A stretch of 15,828 nt of DNA, taken from positions 1 through 15,828 of the forward strand of contig CAJUAW010000064.1 in NCBI GenBank assembly GCA_910584605.1, read 5' to 3'. The notes beneath the pieces were generated by a model that ran no database searches, was not told where the DNA came from, and saw only the letters and a program-made list of their open reading frames with translations. The translations under genes and the position numbers were made by a program. The stretch comes from an uncultured Oscillospiraceae bacterium (GTDB lineage: Bacteria > Bacillota_A > Clostridia > Oscillospirales > Oscillospiraceae). Positions 14,577 to 15,828 of this stretch are shown here, in pieces (the stretch's first letter is position 1; the number at the start of each line of letters is the position of its first letter).

Positions 14577-15632
14577 TCACCGGAAGCATCCGGAGACCGC
14601 CGCAATGATCTGCGGAAAAATCGAGATCACCAGCACCATACGGATGATTTGCAGCTCAATGACCTCTCTGCTCTCCACCCCCAGATCGGAGGAAATCAGC
14701 GCCATATCGCTGGCTCCTGCCGGGGTGGCGATCAGCATTGCGGCACGGAGCGGAAAGCCAAACAGTCTTCGCAGCAGGCGGCCGGTCAGAATGCTGTTCA
14801 AAAAATACCCTGCCAGGATCAAAATTGCGGGGAGGATCAGGTGATTCAATTCCAGCAGATCCGTCCCGCTGATCCCGCAGCCAATGTAAGCGCCAGACAG
14901 CACCTGAGCCAGCCGCTTGGCGTATATGGGCAGATAGGCACAGCCGGTTAAAAGCTTAAGGGCGATCACGCCGAACATGGCAAACACCAGCGTGCCCGCC
15001 GGGATGCCGGACAGCTTTCCCAAGCCGCCGAAGCAAAAAGCCGCGGCAAGGGTCATGAGAAATGCTGGCACGCGGCGGGATTCCCTGCCGCCGTTCTCTT
15101 GGGTGCTTTGAGCGACCTCCGCAGAGGAGCCGGCCTCGTCCCTTGAGAGGAGCAGAATCAGCGAGGGGAATATCCCGATCCCGGCTGACATGCGGACAAA
15201 CTGCAGAATGGCCACCTTGCCCGCGTCAGCGCCCAGGTCCGCCGCGATGATCGGCGTGTCGCTCATTCCGCCTGGCACCGCGCACAGCATAGCGGTCAGC
15301 ATGTCCAGCGGACTGCACAGCCAGATCAGAAAGCCCAGGACCAGATTGACAAGCAGCAGAGAGAGCAAAAGCACCAGCAGAGGACCTCTCAGCTTGGAGA
15401 TATTTTTCAAATCATTGCGGCCGATCCCGCAGGCAATGAACGCGCCAGCCAGACATTGTGCCGCCGCCTTGGCCAGAGAGGGCATATAGGCAGCGCCGCT
15501 GGTGATGTTTAGGATCATCACCGACACGATCGCGCCCACCATCATCCCCCCTGGGACTTTGAGCTTGAACAGCAATGCGCCTCCAACCAGAGCGGTCAAA
15601 AATGTGAGAGATAAGTTGAAAATGGTGATCAT
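14577..15632 (-). CDS. AbrB-family (COG3180-type) membrane protein, possible transporter
   Basis: This 351-residue protein has about ten hydrophobic segments in two repeated halves. Each half has a glycine-rich motif followed by an acidic one: V-P-G-G-M-S-D-T-P-I-I-A-A-D-L-G in the first and T-P-A-G-A-S-D-M-A-L-I-S-S-D-L-G in the second. This duplication is characteristic of the AbrB membrane family (PF05145), often mislabelled as ammonia monooxygenase and unrelated to the DNA-binding AbrB of Bacillus. A hydrophilic loop (about 163-187, Glu/Ser/Arg-rich) joins the halves. ATG 15632 is the only plausible start, since an in-frame TAA lies just upstream, yet AGAGGA is almost touching it. Co-transcription with citC and citX suggests import of the lyase substrate or export of a product, but no substrate is known. 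Confidence 0.82.
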   Translation of the reverse strand: MITIFNLSLTFLTALVGGALLFKLKVPGGMMVGAIVSVMILNITSGAAYMPSLAKAAAQCLAGAFIACGIGRNDLKNISKLRGPLLVLLLSLLLVNLVLGFLIWLCSPLDMLTAMLCAVPGGMSDTPIIAADLGADAGKVAILQFVRMSAGIGIFPSLILLLSRDEAGSSAEVAQSTQENGGRESRRVPAFLMTLAAAFCFGGLGKLSGIPAGTLVFAMFGVIALKLLTGCAYLPIYAKRLAQVLSGAYIGCGISGTDLLELNHLILPAILILAGYFLNSILTGRLLRRLFGFPLRAAMLIATPAGASDMALISSDLGVESREVIELQIIRMVLVISIFPQIIAAVSGCFR

Positions 15633-15652
15633 TCCTCTTTTTTAGTTCATTT

Positions 15653-15681
15653 ATTATAACACAATGCGCCGGACTGGTCCA
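15653..15681 (-). promoter_or_regulatory. Probable promoter of the abrB-citC-citX operon
   Basis: On the minus strand TATAAT (15653-15658) is perfect, with a 17-base spacer and TGGACC (15676-15681, four of six bases) as -35. The start would leave a leader under 25 bases. The -35 lies in a short palindrome GGACTGGTCC (15671-15680), which could bind a regulator. Confidence 0.65.
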
Positions 15682-15710
15682 CATCTATTCGCATATTTTT
15701 GCTTGCCCAA

Positions 15711-15804
15711 GTCTACCAAACGCCTACCAAAACCGCCCCGAACCTCCTGCGCCGCAGGAGGTTCGGGGCGGTTTGCATTTCCGGACGTCTACCAGATATC
15801 TACC
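15711..15804 (-). repeat. Two paired short direct repeats flanking the hairpin
   Basis: On the minus strand, GGTAG(5 bases)TGGTAGAC occurs once on each side of the hairpin (plus-strand 15711-15728 and 15787-15804). Within each pair the hexamers are 11 bases apart, about one helical turn, and both pairs point the same way. This looks like a protein-binding or recombination site; the binding protein is unknown. Confidence 0.5.
15730..15774. terminator. Long perfect hairpin, probable terminator of a gene to the right
   Basis: Arms of 21 perfectly paired bases (15730-15750 and 15754-15774) enclose a three-base loop. A minus-strand transcript coming from the right would read the stem and then TTTTGG; the T run is short. 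There is no plus-strand gene before it, so an incoming minus-strand gene is the likelier client. Confidence 0.65.
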
Positions 15805-15828
15805 GTCCAAACTTTTTTACATCGAAAC

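Noticed and set aside
1..15828. tRNA, rRNA, CRISPR array or insertion sequence anywhere in the window
   Set aside because: I saw no cloverleaf, regularly spaced repeats, transposase or terminal inverted repeats on reading both strands.

Overview
The window looks like a chromosomal piece of a high-GC, anaerobic, gut-type Clostridia. A member of the Oscillospiraceae near Flavonifractor, Lawsonibacter or Pseudoflavonifractor would fit, but that is inference from style, not a database match. The clues are strong AGGAGG-type ribosome sites, GC-rich third positions, a lipoprotein with a Ser/Thr/Pro/Ala linker, a very large acidic S-layer-type exoprotein, and a strictly fermentative gene set.

Layout. 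(1) 2-3409, plus strand: the 3' part of a large S-layer-type surface protein, closed by a hairpin terminator. (2) 3481-3984, minus strand: a small orphan gene with a phage tail-fibre-like N-terminus, followed by about 200 bp of hairpins. (3) 4185-5072, minus strand: an RpiR/MurR-family regulator. It is divergent from (4), a long plus-strand operon at 5425-12976: tctC, tctB and tctA (tripartite tricarboxylate transporter), citD, citE and citF (citrate lyase gamma, beta and alpha), a D-2-hydroxyacid dehydrogenase, and an RraA/HMG-aldolase-like protein. (5) 13024-15632, minus strand: a convergent operon of an AbrB-family membrane protein, citC (citrate lyase ligase) and citX (prosthetic-group transferase). 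It shares a bidirectional terminator with the plus operon. (6) 15633-15828: a promoter, a 21-bp perfect hairpin, and two paired short direct repeats flanking it.

How the genes fit together. TctCBA would import citrate or a related tri- or dicarboxylate. CitDEF would split it into acetate and oxaloacetate. CitC and CitX acetylate and install the CitD cofactor. No biotin-dependent oxaloacetate decarboxylase, malic enzyme or CitAB two-component system is present. In their place, co-transcribed and tightly packed, are an RraA-like protein with the Asp-X20-Arg-Asp layout of HMG/CHA aldolases (some of which decarboxylate oxaloacetate) and an NAD-type D-2-hydroxyacid dehydrogenase. This suggests a biotin-free route from oxaloacetate to pyruvate and then D-lactate, or oxaloacetate to D-malate, under RpiR control. 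That pathway is the most interesting inference here; the individual enzyme families are well supported, the flux is not proven. CitG, needed to make the cofactor precursor, is not in the window.
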